11,007 bases of DNA from Anaerolineae bacterium. GTDB lineage: Bacteria; Chloroflexota; Anaerolineae; Anaerolineales; Villigracilaceae. The position numbers and the translations under genes were made by a program. The DNA is taken from the NCBI GenBank assembly GCA_003524705.1, contig DQGV01000328.1, positions 1 through 11,007 of the forward strand, in the 5' to 3' direction. Under the pieces are notes generated by a model. That model saw only the letters and a list, made by a program, of their open reading frames with translations, made no database searches and was not told the DNA's origin. Each line of letters opens with the position of its first letter. Within the stretch, counting starts at the first letter, position 1. Shown here piece by piece: positions 1 through 6,523 of the stretch.

Positions 1-828
1 CCAACCAAGCAAAAACAAAAACGCCGTTTTAATTTGTCACTCGGTGTGCCTGATTTTCATTTTCCTAAACCCAAACTCACATTGCCAAATTTCCGCATTA
101 ATGCAAATTGGCGCATCACATCATTTGTGATTGCTTTGGTATTGGGCATTGCACTTTATTTCTTGCTTACACTTCCATACTTTTATGTTCCACAAGCCAC
201 TGTGCTTGGTAATCAACGGATTACGCGTGAAGAAATTAATGCGGTCAGTGGTGTTGTCGGTGCATCTATTTTCACAGTGCAATCTGATGAAGTGCAAAAA
301 AATATCTTGATGAATTATCCAGAATTGCTTTCGGCGGAAGTGAATGTATACTTGCCGAATCATGTGTACGTCACAGTAACGGAGCGTGTGCCTGTCATCT
401 TATGGCAACAAAATGGCGGTTACACTTGGATTGATTCAACAGGCGTGGCGTTTCGTCCGCGTGGTCTTGCAGAAAACTTAATGTTTGTCAACGCAATTGA
501 TACACCACCTGCGGGAATCGCAGTTGAGAATGCACCGACTCCATACATGCAACAAGATTTGGTGGATGCGATTACGCTTCTTTCTTCGGTGAAACCTGCT
601 GATGCGACTTTGACATTTTCTTTAACCGACGGTTTGCACTGGATAGACTCACGCGGTTGGACAGCCGCCTTCGGCACATCAGCCCATGATATGCCTTTGA
701 AGATTCGTGTGTATCAATCATTAGTAGATTCATTAACTGCAAGCAGAAAGACCCCGATTTATATCAATGTTATTCATCCTGATGCGCCGTTTTATCGCAT
801 GGCTGAAGTGACAGAGGCAGAAGAATAA
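1..828 (+). CDS. ftsQ: Cell division protein FtsQ (5' end cut by window)
   Basis: FtsQ/DivIB is a bitopic membrane protein that bridges early and late divisome proteins from the outer face of the membrane. The frame is open from base 1, so the true start lies upstream; 275 codons are visible. The visible part begins with a basic cytoplasmic stretch (KQKQKRR) and a Pro/Lys-rich tail. One membrane helix follows at about codons 40-62 (SFVIALVLGIALYFLL). A POTRA-like domain then covers roughly codons 65-135, with the family-typical pattern V-x-G-N-x-x-I-T, then a hydrophobic helix, then YPELLSAEVNVYLPNHVYVTVTER in short form (P-E-L, V-x-V-x-L-P, V-x-V-x-E-R). The C-terminal beta domain runs to the stop. 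ftsA begins seven bases later, which supports the name. A TTG at 34 is an unlikely start because it would remove the basic tail. Confidence 0.93.
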   Translation, partial: PTKQKQKRRFNLSLGVPDFHFPKPKLTLPNFRINANWRITSFVIALVLGIALYFLLTLPYFYVPQATVLGNQRITREEINAVSGVVGASIFTVQSDEVQKNILMNYPELLSAEVNVYLPNHVYVTVTERVPVILWQQNGGYTWIDSTGVAFRPRGLAENLMFVNAIDTPPAGIAVENAPTPYMQQDLVDAITLLSSVKPADATLTFSLTDGLHWIDSRGWTAAFGTSAHDMPLKIRVYQSLVDSLTASRKTPIYINVIHPDAPFYRMAEVTEAEE

Positions 829-835
829 AAATATT

Positions 836-2077
836 ATGGAAGAAATTGTAGTAGGCATAGACGTAGGCACAACCAAAGTCTGTACACTTGTTGGAAGAGT
901 GGAAGATGATGGTAATGTTCGCATTCTCGGCGTAGGCATTGAACCTTCGGCAGGAATTCGCAAAGGCATTGTTGTAGATTTAGCCGCCGCGTCTCAAGCC
1001 ATTAAACGCTCTGTTGAAAAAGCGGAAAGCACATCCAGTTTGGAGATTACAACGGCATTGGTCAGTTTGGCTGGTGCCCATGTTTCATCAGTCAATAGTC
1101 GTGGTGCGGCTGGAATCCCAAGCGGAATTATTGATATGCATGATTTAGCACGTGCTTTAGACCAAGCCCAAGCCATCGCCATTCCACATGACCGTGAAAT
1201 TGTGCATGTCATTCAACGCGGCATTTCAGTGGATGGTCAAGAAGGCGTGAAGACTCCAGTTGGTATGCATGGTTTCAAACTTGAAGTTGAAACACATATC
1301 ATTACTGCCGCCAGCGCAACAGTAGATAACATTCGTCAAAGTGTCAGCGCGGCAGGGGTAGAGATTCAACAATTTGTTTTGAATCCGCTAGCTTCTGCTG
1401 AAGTTGTGTTGACTGAGCAAGAACGTCAGGCAGGCGTGGCAGTGTGTGACATTGGTGGTGGCACAACTGATTTAGCCATTTATGTAGACGGTGATGTGTG
1501 GCATACGATGGTGTTGGCAGTCGGTGGTAATCACATCACACAAGATATTGCACATGGACTTCGTTTAAATTTGTCTCAGGCTGAAGAAGTGAAGAAGCAA
1601 CAGGGGCATGCTGTTCGGTCAGAGATTGGAAGCGAAGAGTATTTCTTAATCCGCCCGTTTGGTGAAGATAAAGATGTCAGAATCAATCGCCAAGATTTAG
1701 CACATATCATCGAAGCAAGAGTAGAAGAAACATTCGGTTTAATTTTGCAAGAGATTAAACGTTCTGGGTATGATGGTTTATTACCTGCAGGTATGGTTTT
1801 GACTGGTGGAACATCAGCATTGCCTGCGATTCATAAAGTTGCTAGTGAAGTGTTAGGAATGCCTGTGCGAACTGCACAACCACAAAATTTGAAAGGTCTT
1901 GTGGATAAATTAAATTCACCGATGTATTCAACAAGTATTGGATTGTTGAAATGGGCAATTGCCATGCACGACCATCAAGTGGTGATTGCAAGTGGAAGTA
2001 AAAGACGAAGAAACAGAAACGAGTCGAACGTTAATTTTGAAGCGTTGAAGAATTGGATGAAGAGGTTGTTGCCGTAG
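836..2077 (+). CDS. ftsA: Cell division protein FtsA
   Basis: FtsA is an actin-like ATPase that tethers FtsZ filaments to the inner membrane face and recruits later divisome proteins. The 413-residue length is normal for the family. The phosphate-1 loop is at residues 6-21 (VGIDVGTTKVCTLVGR), the phosphate-2 loop contains CDIGGGTTDLAIY, and the adenosine-binding motif VLTGGTSALP lies in the C-terminal third. The FtsA-specific 1C subdomain sits between the first two motifs. The last about 15 residues (NFEALKNWMKRLLP) form an amphipathic helix with Lys/Arg on one face, the usual membrane-targeting sequence, after a basic linker (SKRRRNRNES). The start follows ftsQ by seven bases. I see no good Shine-Dalgarno at the right distance (AGAGG at 813-817 is too far), so translation is probably coupled to ftsQ. 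Confidence 0.97.
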   Translation: MEEIVVGIDVGTTKVCTLVGRVEDDGNVRILGVGIEPSAGIRKGIVVDLAAASQAIKRSVEKAESTSSLEITTALVSLAGAHVSSVNSRGAAGIPSGIIDMHDLARALDQAQAIAIPHDREIVHVIQRGISVDGQEGVKTPVGMHGFKLEVETHIITAASATVDNIRQSVSAAGVEIQQFVLNPLASAEVVLTEQERQAGVAVCDIGGGTTDLAIYVDGDVWHTMVLAVGGNHITQDIAHGLRLNLSQAEEVKKQQGHAVRSEIGSEEYFLIRPFGEDKDVRINRQDLAHIIEARVEETFGLILQEIKRSGYDGLLPAGMVLTGGTSALPAIHKVASEVLGMPVRTAQPQNLKGLVDKLNSPMYSTSIGLLKWAIAMHDHQVVIASGSKRRRNRNESNVNFEALKNWMKRLLP

Positions 2078-2084
2078 AATTGAG

Positions 2085-2125
2085 TCTTTCTTCTTTCATC
2101 TTTTTATGCAATGAAAGAAGAAAGA
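2085..2125 (+). promoter_or_regulatory. Perfect 15-bp hairpin between ftsA and ftsZ
   Basis: TCTTTCTTCTTTCAT at 2085-2099 is the exact reverse complement of ATGAAAGAAGAAAGA at 2111-2125, leaving an 11-base loop. The stem is purine on one arm and pyrimidine on the other and is AT-rich. No T-tract follows on either strand, so it does not look like a Rho-independent terminator. It could be an mRNA processing or stability element that sets the ftsZ:ftsA ratio, or an insertion remnant. The structure is directly visible; the role is inference. Confidence 0.5.
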
Positions 2126-2175
2126 GGAAAGAAGAATCATTGAAAGTCAAATGGTAAATTCGTACTGATTAACCC

Positions 2176-2204
2176 TGTTAAAAAATCAAGTTTTCGTTTA
2201 AGAT
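2176..2204 (+). promoter_or_regulatory. Possible weak promoter ahead of ftsZ
   Basis: TAAGAT at 2199-2204 matches four of six bases of a sigma-70 -10 box. The bases 17 upstream (TGTTAA, 2176-2181) are a poor -35. An ftsZ promoter in the ftsA-ftsZ gap is common in bacteria and the 155-base gap leaves room for one, but the sequence support is weak. Confidence 0.2.
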
Positions 2205-2221
2205 TAGGCATATTCTTTGCC

Positions 2222-2226
2222 AGGAG
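2222..2226 (+). promoter_or_regulatory. Shine-Dalgarno of ftsZ
   Basis: AGGAG lies six bases before the ATG at 2233. It fixes the ftsZ start and is stronger than anything ahead of ftsA, consistent with FtsZ being made in excess of FtsA. Confidence 0.8.
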
Positions 2227-2232
2227 AATAAA

Positions 2233-3396
2233 ATGGACACAAACAAAAGAAACTTACAAACCGAAGCCTTTGCTCGCATCAAAGTAATTGGTGTGGGTGG
2301 TGGTGGACAAAACGCAGTCAACCGCATGATGGAAGAAGGTATTCAAGGCGTTGAATTTATCGTTGCGAATACAGATGCGCAAGCATTGACTCTTTCACGC
2401 GCGCAAACACGTGTTCGCCTCGGCGATAAAATCACACGTGGACTTGGCGCAGGTGGCGACCCTGAAATTGGTCGCAAAGCCGCAGAAGAATCATCGGATG
2501 AGTTATATAACGTGCTCAAAGGTGCTGATATGGTTTTCGTCACTGCTGGTATGGGTGGCGGAACAGGAACTGGTGCCGCACCTGTGGTTTCACAAGTTGC
2601 CAAAGAATGTGGCGCGTTGACGATTGGTGTGGTCACACGTCCATTTACATTTGAAGGTAACAAACGTGGTCAATCTGCCGAAGTGGGTGTAGCAAAAATG
2701 AAAGAACATGCACACACACTCATTTCAATTCCGAATGACCGCTTGCTTCAACTGGCTGATAAAAAATCTTCATTGCAAGATGCTTTCCGCATGGCGGATG
2801 AAGTGTTGCATCAAGGTATTCAAGGTATTTCAGAATTAATTACAATCCCAGGATTAATCAATTTGGATTTTGCAGATGTACGCGCTATTATGTCTGAAGG
2901 TGGTGCGGCATTAATGGCAGTCGGTCGTGGCTCTGGTGATGAACGTGCTAAGCAAGCCGCTGAACAAGCCATTTCAAGTCAATTGCTTGATATTACGATT
3001 GATGGCGCACGCGGTGTCTTATTCAATGTCACTGGTGGTCCAAACATGACTCTCTTTGAAGTCAACGCCGCCGCCGCGATTATTCGTGAAACTGCTCACC
3101 CAGATGTCAACATGATATTTGGTGCAGTCATTGACCAAGAGATGGGCGACGAGATTCGTGTGACGGTCATCGCTACTGGATTTGAACGCAGTGGAGTTCC
3201 ACGCCGCGCTTTAGAACGCCTCCCACGACTTAACGAGAAACCTGTTTCTGTTTCCAACACGCCTTTTGCTACCCCCAAAGAATCAGTCAGCGTGAGTGCA
3301 GAGACACGTTCCTCCAGTGATGTCAAATCACAACCAGCGCCGAACCTCGGCTCGGATGATTTAGATGTCCCAACGTTTTTGAGAAATAGAAGATAG
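2233..3396 (+). CDS. ftsZ: Cell division protein FtsZ
   Basis: FtsZ is the tubulin-like GTPase that forms the Z-ring at mid-cell. The protein is 387 residues, a normal length. The T1 nucleotide loop is at 20-28 (GVGGGGQNA), the NTDAQAL element follows, and the tubulin signature GGGTGTG is at 108-114. The T7 loop (NLDFADV, 210-216) carries the aspartates that complete the GTPase site of the neighbouring subunit. The GTPase and C-terminal domains end near residue 325. A linker of roughly 50 residues rich in Ser, Val and Pro leads to a conserved C-terminal peptide, [13 protein letters not shown], which in this family binds FtsA and other tethers; the basic RNRR end fits the C-terminal variable region. 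It has its own Shine-Dalgarno and a terminator directly downstream, so it ends the dcw block. Confidence 0.98.
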   Translation: MDTNKRNLQTEAFARIKVIGVGGGGQNAVNRMMEEGIQGVEFIVANTDAQALTLSRAQTRVRLGDKITRGLGAGGDPEIGRKAAEESSDELYNVLKGADMVFVTAGMGGGTGTGAAPVVSQVAKECGALTIGVVTRPFTFEGNKRGQSAEVGVAKMKEHAHTLISIPNDRLLQLADKKSSLQDAFRMADEVLHQGIQGISELITIPGLINLDFADVRAIMSEGGAALMAVGRGSGDERAKQAAEQAISSQLLDITIDGARGVLFNVTGGPNMTLFEVNAAAAIIRETAHPDVNMIFGAVIDQEMGDEIRVTVIATGFERSGVPRRALERLPRLNEKPVSVSNTPFATPKESVSVSAETRSSSDVKSQPAPNLGSDDLDVPTFLRNRR

Positions 3397-3411
3397 AGGT
3401 TTGTATGTATC

Positions 3412-3449
3412 AAAGTGACAGTCACCTTTAAGGTGACTGTCACTTTTTT
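3412..3449 (+). terminator. Rho-independent terminator after ftsZ, nested palindrome
   Basis: Bases 3412-3428 and 3430-3446 are exact reverse complements, realistically a 12-15 bp stem (core GTGACAGTCACC) with a small TTTAA-type loop. Six T residues run from 3444 to 3449. It begins 15 bases after the ftsZ stop, so it ends the fts transcript. Each arm is itself a small palindrome (GTGAC-A-GTCAC and GTGAC-T-GTCAC), which is unusual for a plain terminator and suggests a dispersed palindromic repeat used as a terminator. Confidence 0.85.
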
Positions 3450-3473
3450 GATTCTATTAATATTGTGTATAAT
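3445..3473 (+). promoter_or_regulatory. Probable promoter of the DUF6414 gene
   Basis: A perfect -10 box TATAAT lies at 3468-3473, about 60 bases before the start codon at 3534. The -35 region 17 bases upstream falls in the end of the terminator T-tract (TTTTTG, 3445-3450) and is only a partial match to TTGACA. The position right after a terminator and before a lone gene makes it plausible. Confidence 0.4.
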
Positions 3474-3533
3474 ATTTAAGTGGTCTTAATAAAGTGCCAT
3501 TTTGTAATCAGATTTATATAATCGGGAGAGAAT

Positions 3534-4406
3534 ATGACATATCTACGAGACTTTCTATATCTTGATATTGCAAAATTACATAGCTTTGTATCTCAAATTC
3601 AAGGTGGCATGATAAGCGAGATTAGTGAAACTATTAAGCAATTGGGCGGATTATCCGCAGGAATTAATGTTGGAATACCTCAACTTGGCGGGAAAGTTGA
3701 TGCTTCGAAACAAAAAGAAAGTGAAAGACAACAAAGCATAACTCTTACTGATCCTGCATATTTCGGAGTTTTGCATCAATATTTAAAACAAGAGAAAAAC
3801 CTTGTTGACATTACCGAAATATCTCTCGATAGACTTTCAGCCTTGTCAGCAGGTCAATTTATTGAAATGCGAGGAATAGCTGAACCTCCTTTAGTAGAGA
3901 ATTGGATAGAGAGAGTAAATACTATTTTTGGTTTCGTAGAAAGAAACTTGAAAACATTTAGCAAACTACAAGGAAATTCGAAAGGAAAACCCTCTTCTAA
4001 TTTTTCAAATATGGAAATGCGTCAATTCAGAACAATTATTGATACTTTAATCGATTATATTAATTTAACTCGTAAAGATCCTGGTAAGTTATATGTAAGA
4101 ACCTCTTCTAAAGATCAATCATTCAAAGTTTGGTGTGGATTGTTACCAGATTATTCAATGATAAATTTGCAGTCTGCTTTACCAGCAGAAATCCAGTTAT
4201 TTGGACGGGTAGATCATTTGGTTGCGGAAAGTAAAGTTGAAAAAATTGTGGATTTATCTGTATTTGATCAAGCACTCCAAGTTGATAAACTTTTAGATGT
4301 ACTAAATGGATTTAATAAGCTGTCCGGGCAGAACTCAATTAGTGAAACTGATTTAGAAGCAAAGTATCCAGATATTTTCGTTACTCCAGTAGCAATTTAT
4401 CAATAA
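3534..4406 (+). CDS. DUF6414-family protein of unknown function
   Basis: This is a 290-residue soluble protein with no signal peptide or membrane helix. The N-terminus, RDFLYLDIAKLHSFVSQIQG, fits the YLD-x-x-K-L-x-S-x-x-S-Q-x-x-x-G pattern I associate with DUF6414, and the C-terminus FVTPVAIYQ fits the usual V-x-P-I-A-I-Y ending. The assignment is from memory and was not searched. A Gly-rich stretch (residues about 36-55) follows the N-terminal motif, and the middle (about residues 115-185) looks helical and charged. No catalytic motif is recognisable, so no function is given. The start is supported by GGGAG at 3524-3528, five bases before the ATG. The gene is AT-richer than ftsZ: 60-base lines I counted gave 17, 26 and 20 G+C, against 26 and 35 in ftsZ. 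It stands alone between a terminator and a downstream promoter, consistent with an inserted accessory gene. Confidence 0.7.
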   Translation: MTYLRDFLYLDIAKLHSFVSQIQGGMISEISETIKQLGGLSAGINVGIPQLGGKVDASKQKESERQQSITLTDPAYFGVLHQYLKQEKNLVDITEISLDRLSALSAGQFIEMRGIAEPPLVENWIERVNTIFGFVERNLKTFSKLQGNSKGKPSSNFSNMEMRQFRTIIDTLIDYINLTRKDPGKLYVRTSSKDQSFKVWCGLLPDYSMINLQSALPAEIQLFGRVDHLVAESKVEKIVDLSVFDQALQVDKLLDVLNGFNKLSGQNSISETDLEAKYPDIFVTPVAIYQ

Positions 4407-4421
4407 CCTTAGTTCATTTCA

Positions 4422-4430
4422 TGCTAAAAT
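4422..4430 (+). promoter_or_regulatory. Extended -10 promoter driving a leaderless message
   Basis: TGCTAAAAT is an extended -10 (TGn plus TAAAAT at 4425-4430). Transcription would begin about seven bases later, at or next to the A of the ATG at 4438. There is no Shine-Dalgarno between the -10 box and the ATG. No -35 match is visible, which an extended -10 can tolerate. Confidence 0.5.
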
Positions 4431-4437
4431 ATCCTCA

Positions 4438-4872
4438 ATGACCGAAAAAGCAAAAGTACCGCAAAGACCTGAGCATTATTCATATTTACTACACCGCAAA
4501 CAACGGGTGACTAAGATTATTATGCCTGTAGTCATCAGCGCGTTGGTATTTGTCGGTTTTATTGTGTGGGTCAGTTTTGCTACCTTCAACCAAGGTGGTG
4601 ACGTGGGTCGTTGGGCGGCAATTTCCACAATTTGGATTGTGATTCCAGTGATGGTGGCAGGTTTAATTTTCCTTGCTTTGTTAATCGGCTTGATTTATCT
4701 CATGGCTCGTGCTATTGGTGGCTTACCCTATTACACAGGCATTGCCCAAGAATATGTATACATAGCCGAAGCCTACATCAAACGCGGAGCCAATATGGCG
4801 GCAAAACCTATTATCGCCATTAATGGCTGGCTAGAAGCAATCAAAGCATTTTTTGAAAAGGTGACTCCATGA
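4438..4872 (+). CDS. Small membrane protein, two helices, unknown function
   Basis: This is a 144-residue protein I do not recognise. It has a hydrophilic, basic N-terminus (residues 1-26), a membrane helix at about 27-50 (IIMPVVISALVFVGFIVWV), a short loop with GGDVGRW, and a second helix at about 60-90 (WIVIPVMVAGLIFLALLIGL). The last about 50 residues look amphipathic (IAQEYVYIAEAYIKRG, then INGWLEAIKAFFEKV) and could lie along the membrane. With the positive N-terminus inside, both ends would be cytoplasmic. The stop overlaps the next start by ATGA, so the two genes are translationally coupled and form a two-gene unit ended by the hairpin at 5088-5116. The ATG at 4438 is preferred over the next Met (residue 29, inside the first helix). 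Confidence 0.75.
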   Translation: MTEKAKVPQRPEHYSYLLHRKQRVTKIIMPVVISALVFVGFIVWVSFATFNQGGDVGRWAAISTIWIVIPVMVAGLIFLALLIGLIYLMARAIGGLPYYTGIAQEYVYIAEAYIKRGANMAAKPIIAINGWLEAIKAFFEKVTP

Positions 4873-5060
4873 ACAGAAGCAGAACAATTTTTGGCGGTGT
4901 AATTATCGGTGCAGTGGTAGGTCTCATTGCCGCGATGTTATTATATCGCCGTGCCGAACGAAGTAACAGAGAAACTGCTATCACAACAGGCGAGGGATTG
5001 AAGCTTGGTGTGCTATTGTTTGGTTTGTTACGCGCCATTGCGGCATTGAATGATGATTAG
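4869..5060 (+). CDS. Very small glycine-zipper membrane protein
   Basis: This 63-residue protein starts inside the stop of the gene before it (ATGA at 4869-4872). The N-terminal helix at about residues 7-26 has spaced glycines (GGVIIGAVVGLIAAMLL), like YtxH-type or glycine-zipper membrane proteins. A basic turn (YRRAERSNRE) and a second hydrophobic stretch at about 43-60 (GLKLGVLLFGLLRAIAAL) follow. The function is unknown. Its tight coupling to the two-helix protein upstream suggests the products act together, perhaps as one small membrane complex; that is inference. Although short, it is supported by the ATGA junction and by the terminator 28 bases past its stop. Confidence 0.7.
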   Translation: MNRSRTIFGGVIIGAVVGLIAAMLLYRRAERSNRETAITTGEGLKLGVLLFGLLRAIAALNDD

Positions 5061-5064
5061 TTAA

Positions 5065-5092
5065 TCAGACCGTAGACGGTGGACGATAGACC
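5065..5092. repeat. Four heptamer units, nGAC core
   Basis: TCAGACC, GTAGACG, GTGGACG and ATAGACC stand head to tail at 5065-5092 and share a central GAC. The last unit runs into the terminator stem. The array is short and degenerate, but the seven-base register is exact across four units. It also contains the mini-palindrome ACCGT-AG-ACGGT (5069-5080). Confidence 0.5.
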
Positions 5093-5116
5093 GAGATGTA
5101 TGTCTCGGTCTTTTTT
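5088..5116 (+). terminator. Rho-independent terminator of the small membrane-protein pair
   Basis: AGACCGAGA (5088-5096) pairs perfectly with TCTCGGTCT (5103-5111) around a six-base loop, and a run of six T (5111-5116) follows. It lies 28 bases after the stop of the 63-residue gene. Confidence 0.9.
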
Positions 5117-5121
5117 GTTAA

Positions 5122-5180
5122 GTAAGGGCGACCTGACAGGATGATAAAACTGCTTGATGATATTGAAGGGTCGTCCCTAC
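5122..5180. repeat. Degenerate inverted repeat, GTAGGGnCGACC type
   Basis: GTAAGGGCGACC at 5122-5133 and GGGTCGTCCCTAC at 5168-5180 are imperfect reverse complements: GTA, GGG and CGACC match, with one-base bulges. It resembles intergenic GTAGGGGCGACCC-type palindromes I recall from many genomes. It covers the upstream in-frame extension of the next gene and argues against a start at 5141. Confidence 0.45.
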
Positions 5181-5200
5181 AATTATTAGAACAAATATAC

Positions 5201-5206
5201 TATAAT
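5201..5206 (+). promoter_or_regulatory. Perfect -10 box six bases from a start codon
   Basis: TATAAT at 5201-5206 is followed by only six bases (CAAAAC) before the ATG at 5213, so a transcript from it would be leaderless or nearly so. No Shine-Dalgarno lies between them. The -35 position 17 bases upstream (TACAAT, 5178-5183) is poor. Confidence 0.45.
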
Positions 5207-5212
5207 CAAAAC

Positions 5213-6478
5213 ATGGAAACTATTTCAAAACAAACCTATCGTAGATTTTTGCTTGGAATACAAGGCTTATACCCAGGTCGAAGATTTGAAAATGTCAAAG
5301 GTGTTGAATCAGCTTTACGTCAGATTGAGGCGTTGCAACTTGACCCATTGACGATGGTAGCGCGAAGTCAAGATATTGCCATGTATGGTCGCGTTATCAA
5401 TTACAAACCTGAAATGTTATATCAAATGGCGTATGAAAAACGTCAGGCGTTTGATTATGGTAATTGGCTGGCGATGTATCCGATGCGTGAGTTTCCATAT
5501 TGGCGTTTGCCGATGAAAAATTTTCAAGCGCGTGGGATGCGATATGAATCGTTTAAACATCCACCAAAAGATTTAGTAAAACTTATTTTGAAAGCGTTGA
5601 AAGATAACGGACCGATGGGCAACCGTGACTTTGAAGGCAATGCTTTCAAAGAGTGGAGTTATCGCGGGCGCAAAGATACAGCCGTAGGTTTGTATTATTT
5701 GTGGTTGACGGGTGAGGTGATGATTTCACATCGCAAAGGCTTTGACCGTATTTATGATTTGCGCGAAAGAGTCCTTCCGAAAAAATATGATTATGTTGCC
5801 GATGAAAAAGAAGCGGAAACACATTTTGCAATCAAGCAAATTAACATGGGTAACATGATGAAAGAAAAACGTTTTCATTATGTTTGGAAATATAGCATTG
5901 ATAGACCTAGTGCAACTGCCAAAGAAGCACAAGTTAAACTGAATGAGTTGTTTGACGACAAAAAAATTATGCGCGTGCAAATCGAAGGCTCAAAAGATGT
6001 TTGGCTTACATTGAGTGAAAACAAAAAATATTTTGATGATTTGGAAGCGGGACGAATTCCGAAAAGTTGGAAAGCCTTGGATACAACTACTGATGAAGAA
6101 GTGACGCTTCTTGCCCCGCTGGAAATGGTCTCTGCTCGCGGACGCGCGAAACTTGTCTTCGACTTTGAGTATGTATGGGAAGTGTATAAGCCTGAACATC
6201 AACGCAAGTGGGGATATTATGTTCTGCCGATTTTATATGGTGATGATTTAGTCGCACGCCTTGACCCAAAACTTGATCGCACGACAAACACGCTTCACAT
6301 CCTCGGCTTTTGGCTAGAGGATGATACAGTTGTTGATAATAAATTTGCAGATGCGTTAGCGAAAGGTTTAACTCGTTTTGCAAACATGATTGGCGCACAT
6401 AAAATAGATGTAAGTAAAATTAAACAAACAAAAATCCGTGATTATTTGAAAAAGAATATAAAATTAAATCAGAAATAA
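5213..6478 (+). CDS. YcaQ/AlkX-like winged-helix DNA glycosylase family protein
   Basis: This 421-residue protein is of the COG3214 family, which includes E. coli YcaQ (AlkX) and Streptomyces AlkZ, glycosylases that unhook alkylated bases and interstrand crosslinks. The N-terminal part has the YRRFLLGIQGL helix typical of the family. The active-site-type motif QLD is at residues 42-44 (IEALQLDPLTMVARSQD), corresponding to the Q-hydrophobic-D form that I recall for YcaQ-like enzymes. The middle is winged-helix-like (FKEWSYRGRKDTAVGLYYLW). The C-terminal beta part has the hallmark series LLAPLEM, YKPEHQRKWGYYVLPILYGD and ARLDPKLDR. A start at 5141 would add 24 residues encoded by repeat DNA, so I use the ATG at 5213, just after a -10 box. 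Family membership is firm; the actual substrate is inferred. Confidence 0.85.
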   Translation: METISKQTYRRFLLGIQGLYPGRRFENVKGVESALRQIEALQLDPLTMVARSQDIAMYGRVINYKPEMLYQMAYEKRQAFDYGNWLAMYPMREFPYWRLPMKNFQARGMRYESFKHPPKDLVKLILKALKDNGPMGNRDFEGNAFKEWSYRGRKDTAVGLYYLWLTGEVMISHRKGFDRIYDLRERVLPKKYDYVADEKEAETHFAIKQINMGNMMKEKRFHYVWKYSIDRPSATAKEAQVKLNELFDDKKIMRVQIEGSKDVWLTLSENKKYFDDLEAGRIPKSWKALDTTTDEEVTLLAPLEMVSARGRAKLVFDFEYVWEVYKPEHQRKWGYYVLPILYGDDLVARLDPKLDRTTNTLHILGFWLEDDTVVDNKFADALAKGLTRFANMIGAHKIDVSKIKQTKIRDYLKKNIKLNQK

Positions 6479-6523
6479 GCTGGCAGTTGGTTGAATTTAA
6501 AAAATCATAAAGGCAATCACAAT

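Noticed and set aside
2085..2125. Hairpin after ftsA read as a terminator
   Set aside because: No T-run follows the stem on either strand and the stem is AT-rich.
2343..2663. Minus-strand frame inside ftsZ
   Set aside because: It is a shadow of a strongly conserved gene, with low-complexity Pro/Ser content from antisense codons.
3517..3522. A second TATAAT just before the DUF6414 gene
   Set aside because: It is eleven bases from the ATG, so the transcript would start inside or after the Shine-Dalgarno that the gene clearly has.
5065..5116. CRISPR-like repetition
   Set aside because: The units are only seven bases with no spacers, followed by an ordinary terminator.
5141..5212. Earlier ATG for the YcaQ-like gene
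   Set aside because: The extra 24 residues overlap an inverted repeat and a -10 box and do not resemble the family.
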